In this document: one piece after another, positions 8,814-22,800 of the stretch
How positions within the stretch are numbered: position 1 is the first letter of the stretch
How the letters are laid out: each line of letters opens with the position of its first letter
DNA from: Bugulina stolonifera
Taxonomy: Eukaryota; Bryozoa; Gymnolaemata; Cheilostomatida; Bugulidae
NCBI GenBank assembly: GCA_935421135.1
Contig: OW285194.1
Span: 13,043,376-13,107,375, forward strand
DNA: 64,000 nucleotides
Direction: 5' to 3'
The notes under the pieces: generated by a model
Databases searched by the model: none
Told to the model about the DNA's origin: nothing
What the model saw: only the letters and a program-made list of their open reading frames with translations
Made by a program: the position numbers and the translations under genes

Positions 8814-11800
8814 TTATGCAAGAAATACAATAAATATAATAAAGAAAACGATAAGAACACCAAATATTTTAATCATGAGCCACCTGTTGCTGGTGACCGA
8901 CTGGAAATACTGGAGTATTTGAGAATGTGCAGCCTCGACATTTAGATGTGCGTCCTCCACATTGGAGTCGATCCTGTGGGGAGAGAATAGATAGAATAGT
9001 TATATTTACTGCTGCACTAACACAAGCTACACTCAGTCTAGTGACCTTCATCTTGTGCATGAGGACAGTAACACACTTGTAACACAGTACTCTACTAACA
9101 TTGCCCATGCAAGTCCATGCATATATAGATTCAGTAATATACACAATAAAATATGAAATTATGTTACAGCAATGCTACAACTATAACTGATCCATGACTT
9201 GATAGCCCTGTATGAATCGACAGCCATAGAGGCAACATTGCTATTTCATCAACACCTTGTGTTAGTGGGGGGGGGGGAGGGGGGGGGGGGGGTACCTCGA
9301 TTCACTATACAATGGAAGTGGAGAAAGAAAGGAACAATAGTATAGACTTACCTCTGTACCATCTCTTCTTGTTCCTTCACCATGTGAGCCAGTTGGCTGA
9401 ATATTCCTCCCAACTCTACTATTGTAGATTCTATGTTCTTCATGGTGTCTGCTCTACTCTGTATGTATGTGTCCTAGGAATCACAGGCTAATATACATCA
9501 TATGTTATAAAGTTATAAATTATTATAAAAATATAATATAATGTGACGTAATAACAGTCAGATAATACAGTCCAATAAAACAGATAGCACCTACATATGC
9601 AGTAGAATCACCATGTAACAGAATGTATATACAATCTCACTGCAGCTGGTTCATGGGTATTTATTCACATGTACGAGCAACAAAGGGTGGGAGGAGATTT
9701 CCCCTGATTTGTCCATTAATTATAAAGTGGTGGCACAATGACAACCTATTCAAATGTTATGTTTTGTAGCCTGAGCTAACCTGGTCGTCTATAAGTTGTA
9801 GCTGATCTTGTTGGAAGTGCGCACCGGCACCCCCAATGTCTATACTAACGTCTCCATTGCTCCTAGCATTCATCTCATCCTGCCACAGCACTGAGCCCTG
9901 GCCAGTTGCTGTTCTATCTGCAGTTTACAAAGAGAGTATGAAGTTATAGCATATTATATCCTACCGTGTACTGCTAAGTTATAGCATACTATAGCAAACC
10001 ATGTACTACTAAGTTATAGCACACTATAGCGTACCACGTAATACTAAGTTATAGCACACTATAGCGTACAATGTACTACTAAGTTATAGCACACTATAGC
10101 GTACCATGTAATACTAAGTTATAGCATACTATAGCGTACCATGCACTATTAAGTTATAGCGTACTATAGCGTACCAGGTGCTGCGGAGGCGTGTAGTTGT
10201 GTGTCAGAGAACTGCTCTCTCCTCGACTTCTCATGTTTCATGTTCTCAGTTCTCTCCTCCAGTACAGTCTTGAAATTGTTAGACATGCTTGCCAACTTGG
10301 ACTGCGTATGATAACATAACATAGATATATATTGTATGGACATTGAACGTGTGTGTCCTAACCTTTATTGGAATAAATTCAAGTAAACAAGTTTTTGATC
10401 TATCAACTTGTTGCAACATTCCCAAGATATTTTGAAACTGTTCAACTGATAAAAATTTTAAGATTATCTACAACCAGTTGAGTTGAGCGTTGTACAGTAG
10501 GAAACTTTAGAGGGCATTAAACTTTATGAGCAGCATGCATATGCAAGGAGTGCCACCTAGCAAGCATACTCCAACAACTGATCGAAGACAAACTGTCCAC
10601 CAATTTCCCAGAACCAAGATCATTTGAGAGAAATAAAAGGAAGACGGGGAGACAATAATTGCAAGATTATAAATACAATGGACCAACTTGAAGATAGTGT
10701 TATCTATGCTGAAGGTCGAAACTGTTACCATGACTACGATATTTACCTGTAGAGAGAGCACCACACTATTAGAGTGACTTTGTAAATGTCTGCCTGACGT
10801 AGCCCTCTGCTGTCGAGCCAGTTGCTGTAACTGGGCGATCTGCCCATTCAAACTGTTGATATCTTGTTTAATGATATATGTCAGCTCTTGTATCTCTGCT
10901 TGCTTGTTGTCAAACAGGGACTTCTTTTTGCACACTGCGACAAGTAACTTATATTAAATAATAACGGAAGGCTATTTAGGGACAGAGATCGTTATCTGTC
11001 AGGGACCAATATCACTTCCTCTAGCAGTGCACACTAGTATTAGCCAATGGTAAGCAAGCCTTCTTTAAGGTACTGCATCTGTTAGCCGTAGAAATAGAAA
11101 CAAACAAAGCATATAACAGGCGATCTGATTGGACAGATAGGCCTATGTGTATAAATAAACACAATTGTTTTCAACTTACATGCAGTGAGTGCGTCAAGTT
11201 TGGTGAATGTATTTCCAAGGTCTTTACCTATATGTCTGAAACAAAAAAAACTAAAAATTACTTCATTGACATGACATGCTTACAGGATATCTCTAGAATG
11301 AGAGAAAACTGCCAATACTAACAAGGAAACGGCCTATATACTGAATGGTCTACATGTGCTATGGCCTATATACTGAATGGTCTACATGTGCTATGGCCTA
11401 TATACTGAATGGTCTACATGTGCTATGGCCTATATACTGAATGGTCTACATATGCTATGGCCTATATACTCGTACTTTATGGTCTACATGAGCTAAGCTT
11501 CTAAGCATGAGAATTGTCACCATGAGGTGCACAGCTACCCTATGCATAGAAGTCGTCTATCAAACTGGCTTACTTTGCTATTTTCATAAACTGTGTTTTC
11601 TGGTGTAGAGCTGCATTTCTCGTGGAGGCGCTGCTACTCTTTGACTGCAACAGATTTTAATCAATGAGAGCTTATCGACAATATACAATCTAATAAACAT
11701 TGGTAAACTGAAAACAAGTCTCTCAATGGTCTTGCAAATTGATTTACGCAATAGCACAGATTACAGTTCATAGGATTCTTGGAACAAAATATTGAAGATT

Positions 11801-12209
11801 TCTTTCACTGTCTTTAGTATTCACAATACAATATATGTGTACTCATATTGTATCAGTATCAAACCCATAACGTAGGAAATTCCAAGATTGCAAACACGCA
11901 TCTCGTTACAGCAAAACTAATGTTTACAGTTGTTGGAGAAGAGTTAAGGCTTTATATATAAGATCATGAGGACAGTTTCCGAGACTTTTAAGATTGTCTA
12001 GAATTTATCTGGGATACCTGTGGAGTATGTAGCATGTGGACAGCAGACATGAACTCTGATGTTCTGTCTCTGCCAGCCATATTGATGCTGCTGGTTACAC
12101 TTGGAGTAGGAGAATGGCTTCGATCAGAGGATTCTACGATGAATGATGACGCCGGGGAATTTGCAGGTGAGTTTATACCTGAAAACCTATGCCGGGCTCC
12201 GAGGCTCAT
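8814..12209 (-). CDS. STX5: Syntaxin-5, Golgi/ER Qa-SNARE
   Basis: Eight minus-strand exons, 12209-12018, 11644-11574, 11235-11180, 10934-10747, 10301-10175, 9917-9781, 9473-9352 and 8973-8814, join in phase to 350 aa (human STX5 is about 355). Syntaxin-5 is the Qa-SNARE for ER-Golgi and intra-Golgi membrane fusion. Diagnostic stretches are MAGRDRTSEF, then the Habc helices (IGKDLGNTFTKL, IQELTYIIKQDINSLN, SGRHLQSHSN), the SNARE motif (DTYIQSRADTMKNIESTIVE, LAHMVKEQEEMVQRID), and a C-terminal anchor after FQSVTSNRWLM ending FFIIFIVFLA. The central SNARE-layer Gln is in the conserved context. Met1 and an internal Met44 both precede the conserved start, matching the two-isoform layout of vertebrate STX5. 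Introns carry minisatellites. Confidence 0.97.
9267..9292. repeat. Poly-G tract in STX5 intron 7
   Basis: Twenty-five G in 26 bases, broken by one A, about 60 bp downstream of the exon 7 donor on the STX5 strand (where it reads poly-C). Confidence 0.9.
9941..10174 (-). repeat. 35-bp minisatellite abutting the STX5 exon 5 donor
   Basis: Seven copies at an exact 35-bp period (aagttatagc at 9941, 9976, 10011, 10046, 10081, 10116 and 10151). On the transcribed strand the array begins at the exon 5 donor (GTACGC, 10174-10169), and most units carry the same GGTACGCTATAG sequence again, so donor-like GTACGC is reiterated down the intron. Confidence 0.9.
11331..11490. repeat. 32-bp minisatellite in STX5 intron 2
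   Basis: Five copies at 32-bp spacing (ggcctatata at 11331, 11363, 11395, 11427 and 11459). It lies mid-intron, away from the exons. Confidence 0.88.
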
Positions 12210-13819
12210 ATCAACACCCTCTGCATGGGCTATCCGGAATGTTGACCTGGTCTAAAATGTAATAAGGTACATGTAAGCTAGAGGAATTATTGATGCATAA
12301 ACATTCACAGAGAAGTGCTAGATGAAGAAAGGTCTCTGCAAGTTATTAAACTAGTGGGCTGATAATGCTTGCCGAGACAGGGATGGTACTCTACTCTAAA
12401 AGAATATAGGCCTATTATTTGTGTAAGAAAGTTTGGTGAGCCTGCAAAGACTGAAGCATTCTGCAATGATAATTTTGAGCATATGACTGTTGTGATTTTT
12501 TTAATCTTAAAGCTAATGTTTAAGCATCTACTTACCCATTACAAGTAAACTTAGCTAAGCTTTATATATTGAGATTGAAACCGGACTTACACTTGGGATG
12601 AAAATATATTTTTCCAGAACTACAAATTTGAGTTGAAAATAAAAAAACGACAATCACCATATTGATGGGGTCTATACTAAATTAAATTTGGATAGGCACA
12701 ATGAAAACAATTTAAATTTCATATTGATGAATCTGTGTGTATCTGTACTTTCAGATTAATAACTTCAAGAAAATGAATAGAAATAATATTAGGCCTATAT
12801 TAATATTTAAATACTACAATAGGGCCTAAATTTATAATTATTATTACAATTCTCAACAATGTAATTTAAAATTTATCTATATACGACTAAGGGATAAGTA
12901 GGCCTCCGAAACCATCCGATTGTGAGTCTTACACTCTATACAACAAAGCCGTAGCTAATAGTAAATAGTTATAGTAATAGTGTAGTTGTAGAACAGCATT
13001 CCATCAATCAATAAAGTCAAACTAAACTGTTTGTAAATTATAATCGAATTGCTATTGTTTGAATGAATATTAATTTTATAATTACATTACGTTGAATATA
13101 TTTTAATTCACATTGTAATAGCAATAATCGCTACAAAACAATAACAATTACATGTATGATAATTATTACATTTCATTATTATAATTATAATAAGTAGTAA
13201 TTATAATTTTAATAAGAATGAGAATAACAAACAATCACAATGCAATTCCAATTTGAACTTATTGATTGGTGGAACGGCTAGGCTATATATTATATTACAC
13301 ATTTATTACGATCAAATCTGTATAATAAAAAGATTAATACTAATACGCAATAATAGGATGAGTGAGCATACAACTTAGAATGAAAACTATAAAACCATTA
13401 GCTATGATTCACACAAAATTAAAATAATTACTAATTGCCAACCTAAACCGGAAACTAGTACAGTGCCGCAGCGCACACATATGAGCAATGCCATTGGTCA
13501 TTGAAGGGATCACATGAAAACCTGTAAAATTATTGGGTAATTCATTTCGCTAATGACTGGCGAGTCCACTATATTTTCCTTTCGAACTTGGGATTTTTTA
13601 AAATTCGGAAATGGAGAGGTTTTGTTGGCTTTTGTACTAATACCAACCGAAGTATTGAGACAATGCTGTCTTAAAGTTGTTTATAGTTTACTAGCAGTTG
13701 CTGGTATAAATGCTCGATCGTCCTTTTTTTTCGTGGCAAGAGAACGTGTGAAGCCACGGTGTATCTGAACTTCAACTGACTTAACCAGCAGAAATTTCAG
13801 ATTGAGATTGAAAATCAAA
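12210..13819. promoter_or_regulatory. Divergent intergenic region between STX5 and the Bark-like gene
   Basis: About 1.6 kb of very AT-rich sequence with no convincing coding potential. It must hold the promoters of both genes. A TATAAA at 13705-13710 lies 110 bp upstream of the Bark-like ATG (13820) and is a plausible core promoter. No obvious TATA was seen for STX5. Confidence 0.5.
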
Positions 13820-16800
13820 ATGCATCTGACCTATTTAAATTTATTTTTGACGCTGATTGCTGTAATTACTGTGAGTTATTATGCAAAATCTGAAGAATTA
13901 GGTGGAGAATATGGTGGTAACAAAATAGTAGCCAAAGCTGGAAGTCCTCACAAAGTTTCTCGTGATATTGTGGTCTTTCCTGAATCAATGTTGAAAATCG
14001 AAGCTGGTGCTGAATTACGGTTCGAACCAGGTATCAAGGTTCTAGTCTACGGGCAGCTGCTTGCTTTGGTAAGTTACTTTTTCTATGTTCTAAATTTACC
14101 TCATTTCGTTGGTTGCTTTCTCAATTTTATTCCAGGTACCACCAATGCTCACAAAATATACCGCATGTCTACAGAACCTAAGTGTGGGATCACCCATCCT
14201 TGATACATAAAATTAACCTGCGAAACATACCAAGTACAATGTTGGAATATGAATAGCATAGACTATTTAAGTTGAATCGTCCTGCCTGCTGTAGGCCTAC
14301 TGTTTTAACCTACCTCATTTGACTGCAGCTACTGAATTTACTGATATAGGCCTATAGAACTTTTCAGCTTGATTATTCAGATGAATTTACATTGTTTTGT
14401 ATTTAGGGTCTTCACAATAATTTATGCTAAAATTTTAATGGTTTCGGTTGAAATTACTCTATTTAACTTTTTTTTTATAGGGAACTGCAGATGATCGAGT
14501 TAAGCTGACTAAGTCAACAGGGGGTGATGTGTCCGATTCACCAGTAGCATGGCCTTCTGACATCCGGTTAGCTAACGGTAGCGATATACATGAAGGAGTT
14601 GTCCAAATATTATTCAAAGGGAAGTGGCGGAGCATGTGTGCCAATTCTGCCAAGTGAGTATGCCTAGCTTACACACTATATATTAATCAAGTAGATTGTG
14701 GTGGTGGGTTGTATACTTGTTAACGTTGTAAATGCTGTTTATATGCACTGTATATGACCACATGCTCGTCTTATGACATGATTTATTCACTTGAGCGTTG
14801 ACTTATTTTTTTTAGCTGGACTGCCCAAGATGCGGATGTTGTATGCAGACAATTAGGATTTGCTTCCCCTGTGAACGAATATTTCACATATAACTTCACC
14901 GCAATTGGTTACCATAGCTATTTGGCTATTCCTCAGCCCAACTGTACTGGCAATGAAAACAGACTTATTGACTGTAGAGGGGCTCAAACACCAAGATATA
15001 GCAGCCAAATATGTCGTAAGTTAGGAAAGTCGTCTGTTCACCTACTATGGTATTTATTGTGGAGGCTTAATAATGCAGTACTTATGATTTGTATACATAT
15101 ATGTCTGGTATTTTGGTAGATAAATTTTTATTTTTATTATATGCTTAGAACTTACTATTCCGAGCTTTTATACCTGTAGTTGAGCATTAGGTTGCTGCTT
15201 TCTCCTTTGTATTATATTAAGTTTGGACAATCTGTTGTCTATGTAAGCTAGTGGTGCTGGTATCGTTATAGGTGACCAGAGAAGTCTTTACTTAAAGTGT
15301 CAAGGTCTGCGTGCGGACTTAGTTCAGGGTCATTGGGAAGGTATCAAGTTCTACAATACATCCTTCACAAGAACTAAACCGTCACCTGGTGTTGGATTGA
15401 ATGAATCTACAAGTGCTATGGAGTATACAGATATCTTGTATGCAGGTGAGTGAACCACTGATGTCACTTTCTAGCCATGGTTACCTTATAGAGTCTCAAA
15501 GCTGGGTTACGATTAGTGGCAGTCAACCATTTGGTGGGAAGCTGTGACATGATGTACTGGTACCGTATCTACCTCTGCAAGTTCTAATGCGGTGAATTCT
15601 GATTAACCTTTAATATGGTGTAAATCTAATTCTCGGGATGCTGGTAAATTTTACAGTCACCTGGAAAGGCGCATGGTATTAGTAAACTTGTATAATTCAT
15701 TATATCTACAGAAGGAGTTTTGTCACTTTGCACTCAGGATTGTGCTATTTGTAGGGGTGACTGGAGAAGGTCTGCCAACAGCTGCCATATCGGCATCTCC
15801 CTACGTGCCGGAACTGTCACACGTACGGGTGATGTTTAGTGCGTACGATGCCGTCAACTACACTGATATCAACAGCACAACCATAATAACAAAATGTGAA
15901 ATGTCTTACAACAGAGGTGAGTGAGCCTGGGCTTCTTGTTTCTGGCAAGAAAGACAACTTACTGAGTGCTAACCTTTGCGCTAGCTTGCATTGTTATTCG
16001 CAAGTTGAATCTTGATGCAGGGGTTGTTATGTGCAGTCAGGATGGCCGAGTGGTCTAAGGCGCTGCGTTCAGGTCGCAGTCTACTCTTGTAGGCGTGGGT
16101 TCAAATCCCACTTCTGACATACATTTTGAATTGTGTTCTCTTGACAGTTACATTACTTGCCTTGGTCTGTGTTGGCCAAGCAAAAAAGACCCCTTTTGGC
16201 CTGGGTGTAGCAGTCCTCTTGCTACTTTATCTACTACCCAGGTAGATCGAACGATTCACGGGTACACCTATAGTTTTTGCCTGCTCTCTATATTGGTCAT
16301 ATCTCTTCTCTATATAGGTCACGGACTCAATGTCACCACTAGTCTGGGAAGAGTATGGATAACGGATTCCAGTTTCCATCACAACATGGGCAATGGATTG
16401 TATGTGCGAACAGTGGACAAGATCTATAGAAGGTGGGAGTGGAGGACTGGAGACTTCTGTGTGGGGTCTGGTGCCTCCCTCTACCCTCAGATATATACAG
16501 GGGTGGCGCCCTCTGGTAGCCGAGAATGTCCTAAGGTATAGTATACATAGGAAATCCATGATGTGATAGGTGTTCACCTATAAGCAGTGTATCTATGGTA
16601 CTGACTTTACTCTCTGGTGTTGAGACGCAGTAATACATTATTTTTTTCTGCTGTAGTTTTTAGTAGGATTCAAACATCATGCTATATAATGTATGCATAG
16701 CCCTATCTTTCTATGCACTACATGATTATCCTCTGTTATACGTTGAATGGTAAGATTATGTACATGTTATTAGTGAGTATTGATAGAAGATGTTTACATG

Positions 16801-19800
16801 ATATTCACTGTATGTCTACTTTGAGTAGAGATTCCAAACAGTTGCTGGTAACTTCCTTACTATTACTCTCCTGGAGATGGCTAAAGATCCATCAGTTAAA
16901 GATGCTCAGCTTCAGATCTACAATGGTGATTGTGTTACTACTGGAGAGGCATGTGGTGGCAAACAGGCCCCCCTTCTAAAAATTTGGCACATCAGGAACT
17001 TAGGTATGTATTATGGGAAGTGAGATAATTAATGTCCTCTGCGTGTGGGTAGATTCAATATGCCTATATTATATACAACTATGGACTCTATAATATGTAT
17101 AGTCAGACCTGAGATGTATTCACCTTCACACAGCTCATCTACAGTAACATTGTTCTAAGCTCACTACGTCAGTGTTTACAAACTATGGAACATTTATTTT
17201 CATCTAAGAATATACTGTAATAATGTTTGACCATTGATCATGGGCATTATCCTACAAAATAGGAATTATCCACTCTTGACTGAATGTACAGATTCCATCT
17301 ATCCTAATCCTTATCTTACTGGCATCAATATACTGTGTACCTGTAAACTATAACGACTCATGTCCAGTTTCTCTGCTTTATTTTGTATAATACAGAATCA
17401 GGTAAGTGTGCTATGGCTCTTCACAGGCTATATTTAGTGCTGAGTCATTGCTTATATCAGAGCCTGTAGTGGTTGTCACATCAATGACCATATAAGGTCA
17501 CCATGGCCATATATGGTATAACTGTTAACTCAATGCAATATCCACTGGATGGATACCGCATTGGTAACCCCAAAGAGTTCTAGATGTCGCCTGTGATACA
17601 AATTCTAGGTAATAGCTAGGCCTACCTATCACATTGTAATCTGACAGATTGGCTTTAATTTGATGAAAGAGATTTATTTCACAAGATGGCAAATGACTTT
17701 CACAAACTCTCAAATCACCTTTGGCATGTTAGACAACGTGTACAATAAATTTTAATGGTTCTCCAATTCATTACAGACAGTTACATAGGAAGCAAGAAGA
17801 ACATTGCCATACAAATATATCAGTTTTATACTTGCTTCTTGTGAAACTGCTTGTAATAAAGACAGTAGCTCCGTTTGATATATTTTTTCATTCTGGTGTT
17901 TTTGCATAGAGTTGACTTCTTACCATATATGGGCACCCATGCTATATCAATTTAGCTTCCATAGCTTCAGTTCCAACTGCTATAGTTTCAAATGGGTAAC
18001 TAAGTATTCATGTTCTCTTAGGCTATGCATACACTTTACCTTTGTTAATTTGCGCACTGCTTTAGTTCTACAGTGTATATTACCCAGATAATATTTAGTT
18101 GTGCTGTAACTTGAAATTTTAGAATAACATAATAGGTTTGTTCATAACTTATTTCACATTTTAAATACTGCACTAATTATATAAAATTATTCTTATTCTG
18201 CTAGTGCACGCTCGAAAAATATGAATTAACATCTCGTATTATTACCATGTATTAGTGCAGGTAGTAAATACACAGGAGACACCGACCTGCTGAGTGTTGA
18301 CTATATATTTCAGGTACGATAGGACTACCTCAGGCGGAGGTCTCCTCCACCCACCAGATCACTGTTAAGTTTACGCTAGACGCTATATATAAAGAGTCTG
18401 GGTGTGCACATGTCAGAGGATGTGTCAGATTCGTGCTCCTTGTTACCAGCTCTAAGGGTAAGCAAACACCTGTCAACCACATGCCAAGCAGTAGTTAACA
18501 GTTAACTGTGTATATTAATTCAGTGAATGATAGATTTTATTTGGACAGCTACTTGTTTGGATTGTCACAGGTGGGCGAGATATCCACCAAATGGTAAGTG
18601 AACGAACACTGGAATAGTATATGCAAGTGGTAAGTACCTGTTGGTTCTATGTGTGATAAGCAAGTGGGTTTATGACTCCATGTTGATATGTGTTGCAGGT
18701 GCTCCTGGAGAAGATGTTATTCTAAACAAAGTAATAGCTTCTGACAACAATCTACATGGTGCTCTAATAGAGAATCCTCGCAGTTTTATTAAGGTATAGA
18801 GAGGGGATAACTCCCCAACACAAACCTACTGTCACTATTATTATACCTAGTGACTTTTGAGGATTCATAATCACTGCCTATATGTGTTATTATTGAGGGT
18901 GGGTTGTATTGTATGTGTGTTCTTCTTTCTTCTACACATGTTATAGCCTTCTGTATCCTGTGTGCATTTTATAGGTAACTGATAGCCAGTTCTCCAGGAA
19001 TGAATACGGGGCAGGGTTCAGGATAAGAGGCGGAGCTTGTGACCTTGACATGAGAAACACAAAAGTAGAAGAGAATGCCAACTCCGGTATAAACATCACG
19101 TACTCGGGCGGAGCTCGACTTCTTCGCAAAGTTACCTCTAGTAGAAACAAGGGAGTAGGTTAGTTTATTTTGAACTAACTGCGCTTTTGTTACAAATATA
19201 CAGTCAGGATGGCCGAGCGGTCTAAGGCGCTGCGTTCAGGTCGCAGTCTACTCTTGTAGGCGTGGGTTCAAATCCCACTTCTGACACTTTTTTTAGCAGT
19301 TGGTCAGACGCAGGACTTTGGTAGGATGGATATCTACCTGACGGAAATTTTTCCATTTGAAATATTTAACTTCTCAGCCTAGAAAAGTGAGAAGTCGAGA
19401 TATGTCTGGATGTGATATAGATTATGTTGTTTGGTGCACATGTGTGTGAGATGTGGCCAAAAGTTTCACATTTAATTTTTTACCAGTTAACAGGTTGATT
19501 AAATGCTTTATCAATACTTTTTCTACGCAGCCCTACCGAAAGCTCTGAGTCAGTGAAGAACCCATGCATATTTTTATTTAGTTTGCTTCCTAATTTCCTT
19601 CATGCCTGAATATGCCATTGATGTCTATTCCTAGGTATCTATATTGACTATATACATGAATACAAGACGAGAGAAGAAAGACATCAGAAATCTGAACTTA
19701 TTGGAGTAACTCTAGAGGTATGTACTATTTGTACTGTTGCAGTGTATCGTCTATCATATACTGCTAGCACGTCTATATATATTAACTGTAGGTTTTCAGT

Positions 19801-22800
19801 ATACACCAGGTCGACAATCCAGTGTCTTTACAAGCAACTCCTCCATACGCTCTATCCGTTTGCAGTTGCTTCTAAATTACTTTTGTACCCTAGTTTCTCA
19901 CCATTTAGCCACTAGATTACCAATATCATAGGCAGTATTTGGAAATCATGCTATCTAGGGTTATCTTCTCAAAGGTCCATTTATAAGGTTTTACTGTACA
20001 ACTCCAAGATCAAAGGCAGATTGAAAATGTTAAATTTTTGTGAGTAAGCCAACTCGTGAAAACTGGCAGTTTGAACTAGCAGTTATTTCCTGGACCCTGT
20101 TTTCCTACAATCTTTCTTAAGACCAGTTATTGACTGTGTTTGGCGTTTTACAATACTGCTAATAACTATACTGCCTGATTAGTTGACTATTTACTGTCGT
20201 ATGATAGGACAACTCCGGTATTGGGCTAAGGGTTGGAAACTACTGTGCAGACTCTCTTCTCGTAATCAACGCATCATCTCAGATATCTCGGAATGGCAAA
20301 GAAGGCATTCATGTCCTTTCATGCTACGGGGAGGCTTCAGGTATGCTACCTTATGTGTAATGACTTTAGTAGCATTGATAATTTCAAAAGTATGTAGATT
20401 ATAGAAGCCCGGGTTTATTCCTATATCAGGAGGGGACGACTTCAATTCTCATAGAGTGTATGATAACTTTTTTGTTTAGAGTCATCAGCACTGATGTATC
20501 TGTGAAGTTGTCCGAGTGGCATAGTATGAAACTTTAGATTCCAGGAACTAGAGATGCACCAGCTTACCATTTGTTGTATAAATACTGATTGATTGTACAT
20601 CAGTATTGTATGTCATACAGGCCTTACCAACTTCAGTATGGAGTACAGTGCGTTATCAGCCAATGGCTACCAGGCCCTTAGGATCAGCCCGATGCTGAGT
20701 ATGATCGGTATTATCAGGAATATGACCTTCACCTCTCATAGTAAGGGAGTCATCCTAATAGACAACACTGATGATCTGCAGAGAAACAGGGCTTTCCTCG
20801 ATAAACATGTGGAGTACTCCATAGAGAGTAACAAGTAAGTGATGTCACCCTTCTTCCTGCGTGCACTACCTGTTGTTATTATGATACATGGATATGCATG
20901 TATTATATTTTATTGTGTTATATTTATCGTTGTTAGATACTAAAAGAAGGAATTATAATGTTGTGTACTTTTGCCAATACAATGGATAGGATTTATGATT
21001 TACAATGTAAATCATTTGGGAGTCATCTCCTCCACATATGGTTGGAATCTTATTGAGGAAGTAAATGTAATTCAGAATTAATCAAATTGTAGAAAATATT
21101 TTAGTGAAACTACAAGTTGTGAAATCTTCCCAATTAATTAGTCAGTAGACCTCTGCAATGTATGTGTATTTATATTACTCTATGTTGTATTATGTAATCG
21201 TATGTGGTTATGATGATAGATTCATTGCCAACACTGGACCATACGTAGTCAACCTAAGGCTCACAGAGACTCAGGTACAAGAGCTAGTGTTTAGATACAA
21301 TGAATTGACGGATAATACCATATCGACTAGTGGGACGGTACTGAAGCCCCGCAGCAGAGCTAGAGCTGTAGCTGTTATCTCATCCAGGTACTTACTCTAA
21401 CATTGTAGGATCCTGCTGAGCTCTCTCTTGTATTAGAGTGAATCAAATAGGAATGTCTATTCATATACAAAATAAAATACTATTACATTCCCTATTCATC
21501 TACACTCCAGTGTTTATTGGTGCTTTAAACGATACAGACTAAATAGTAGTCGTGCAGAGATAGGGATGGTATTGATTTACATGTATATAAAACCATACAT
21601 AGTATTTATCTGTTACTAGATATGAGACGTAGGGTCTTATTACATGACCACTGGCCAGATACTACTATTTTAAAGCATTTTAATTTTTGTCATCAGAAGA
21701 TGGTTTCTAATTTGTGATTGTTGGCGTTTTGGTGGCCAACTACAAGAGTTTTTCACCTCTGTACTAACTTTATACTGTCTTGTTGTATTTTAGCAATGTG
21801 CACATAAACCGTAACATACTCACTAATCCTGACTCAACTCTTGAGCTTACTACACACAGTACAGACACTGCTATAAGTATAAATGCTACACTCAACTGGT
21901 GGGGTAGTACCACCGGTGCCTCTACAATCACTGATGCTAATGAATATCATACACGGATAGTTGGTGAGTGAAGATATTTAATAGCTTAGGATTGTGGGTG
22001 GGCGAGTCGTCTAAGTATGCTGTGATATGGACCAAAAGCTAGCGTCTGTCTCAATTTTTAAATCTCTTCATGAGTCCCCACAATGCTTTCTGTGGATTCG
22101 TCAAGTAGGCTATACGCCATGCATATGTTATGTATCCGCCATGTATGCATCATCTATAAGTCGTGCATACGTCGTGCATGCGTCGTGTATACGACATCTA
22201 TGTGCCACTTATACGTCAAGCATATAGTTATCGTACAAGTATATGCATCGTGTATATATCATGCATATGTTAATAATATGTCATTTATAATTATGTCATG
22301 TATTCATATCCATATTCTACAGTAAATTTTGAGTTCCCTTAAAAGCTATAGATTAATGTGAAATTGTGTTTAAATGAATGATGAATGGGAGTTGTCTCAG
22401 CTCACTGAATATAGTTACTTTATTATACATTCATACCATGTTATAGCTCGTATCCTGGACCAGGAGAACCGCTACAATTTGGCCTCCATTATATTCTATC
22501 CTGCTTTGAAATCAAACTTCCTCGATGATCCACAGGACTCCAGAGAGGGTACCAACAATCCCAGAGTGTTCACTAGACCTGGTGCCAACGGTACGTGACT
22601 TAGCTTGGGTTTTAATCTAACGTAATAATAACAGGATACACCACCTCGTTAATAGACATAGGTTTATCTAGAAAACTCTGTGCCTGTTCTCTGGTCGTTG
22701 TCCATAATACTAGCACACCCATTCGTTATGATATCATGCAATCCAATTTGTGTAATTCTATCATGGAACAAGCATGTTGTTATTTATTATACTATGGGTA

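Larger units (their letters stand above)
13820..21963 (+). other. Bark-like gene, exons 1-15: signal peptide and ectodomain module 1
   Basis: Exons: 13820-14068, 14481-14653, 14816-15015, 15272-15445, 15755-15916, 16318-16535, 16829-17003, 18314-18457, 18699-18793, 18975-19158, 19635-19717, 20208-20340, 20621-20834, 21220-21387, 21794-21963. Residues 1-25 are a signal peptide. A beta-helix cap follows (MLKIEAGAELRFEPGIKVLV), then SRCR 1 at about 100-210 (GKWRSMCANSANWTAQDADV, VVCRQLGF, NCTGNENRLIDC). Exons 6-8 encode a CUB-like stretch (LQIYNGDC). Exons 9-15 are beta-helix strands, closing with TLNWWGSTTGAS. Confidence 0.85.

Noticed and set aside
9941..10180. Regular direct repeats that could look like a CRISPR array
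   Set aside because: No unique spacers, no palindromic repeat, eukaryotic intron; a plain minisatellite.
18571..18593. 23-nt candidate exon (cacag|GTGGG...ATG|gtaagt) in Bark-like intron 8
   Set aside because: It would enter in phase 1 and leave in phase 0, putting an in-frame TAA into exon 9; direct exon 8 to exon 9 splicing is open.
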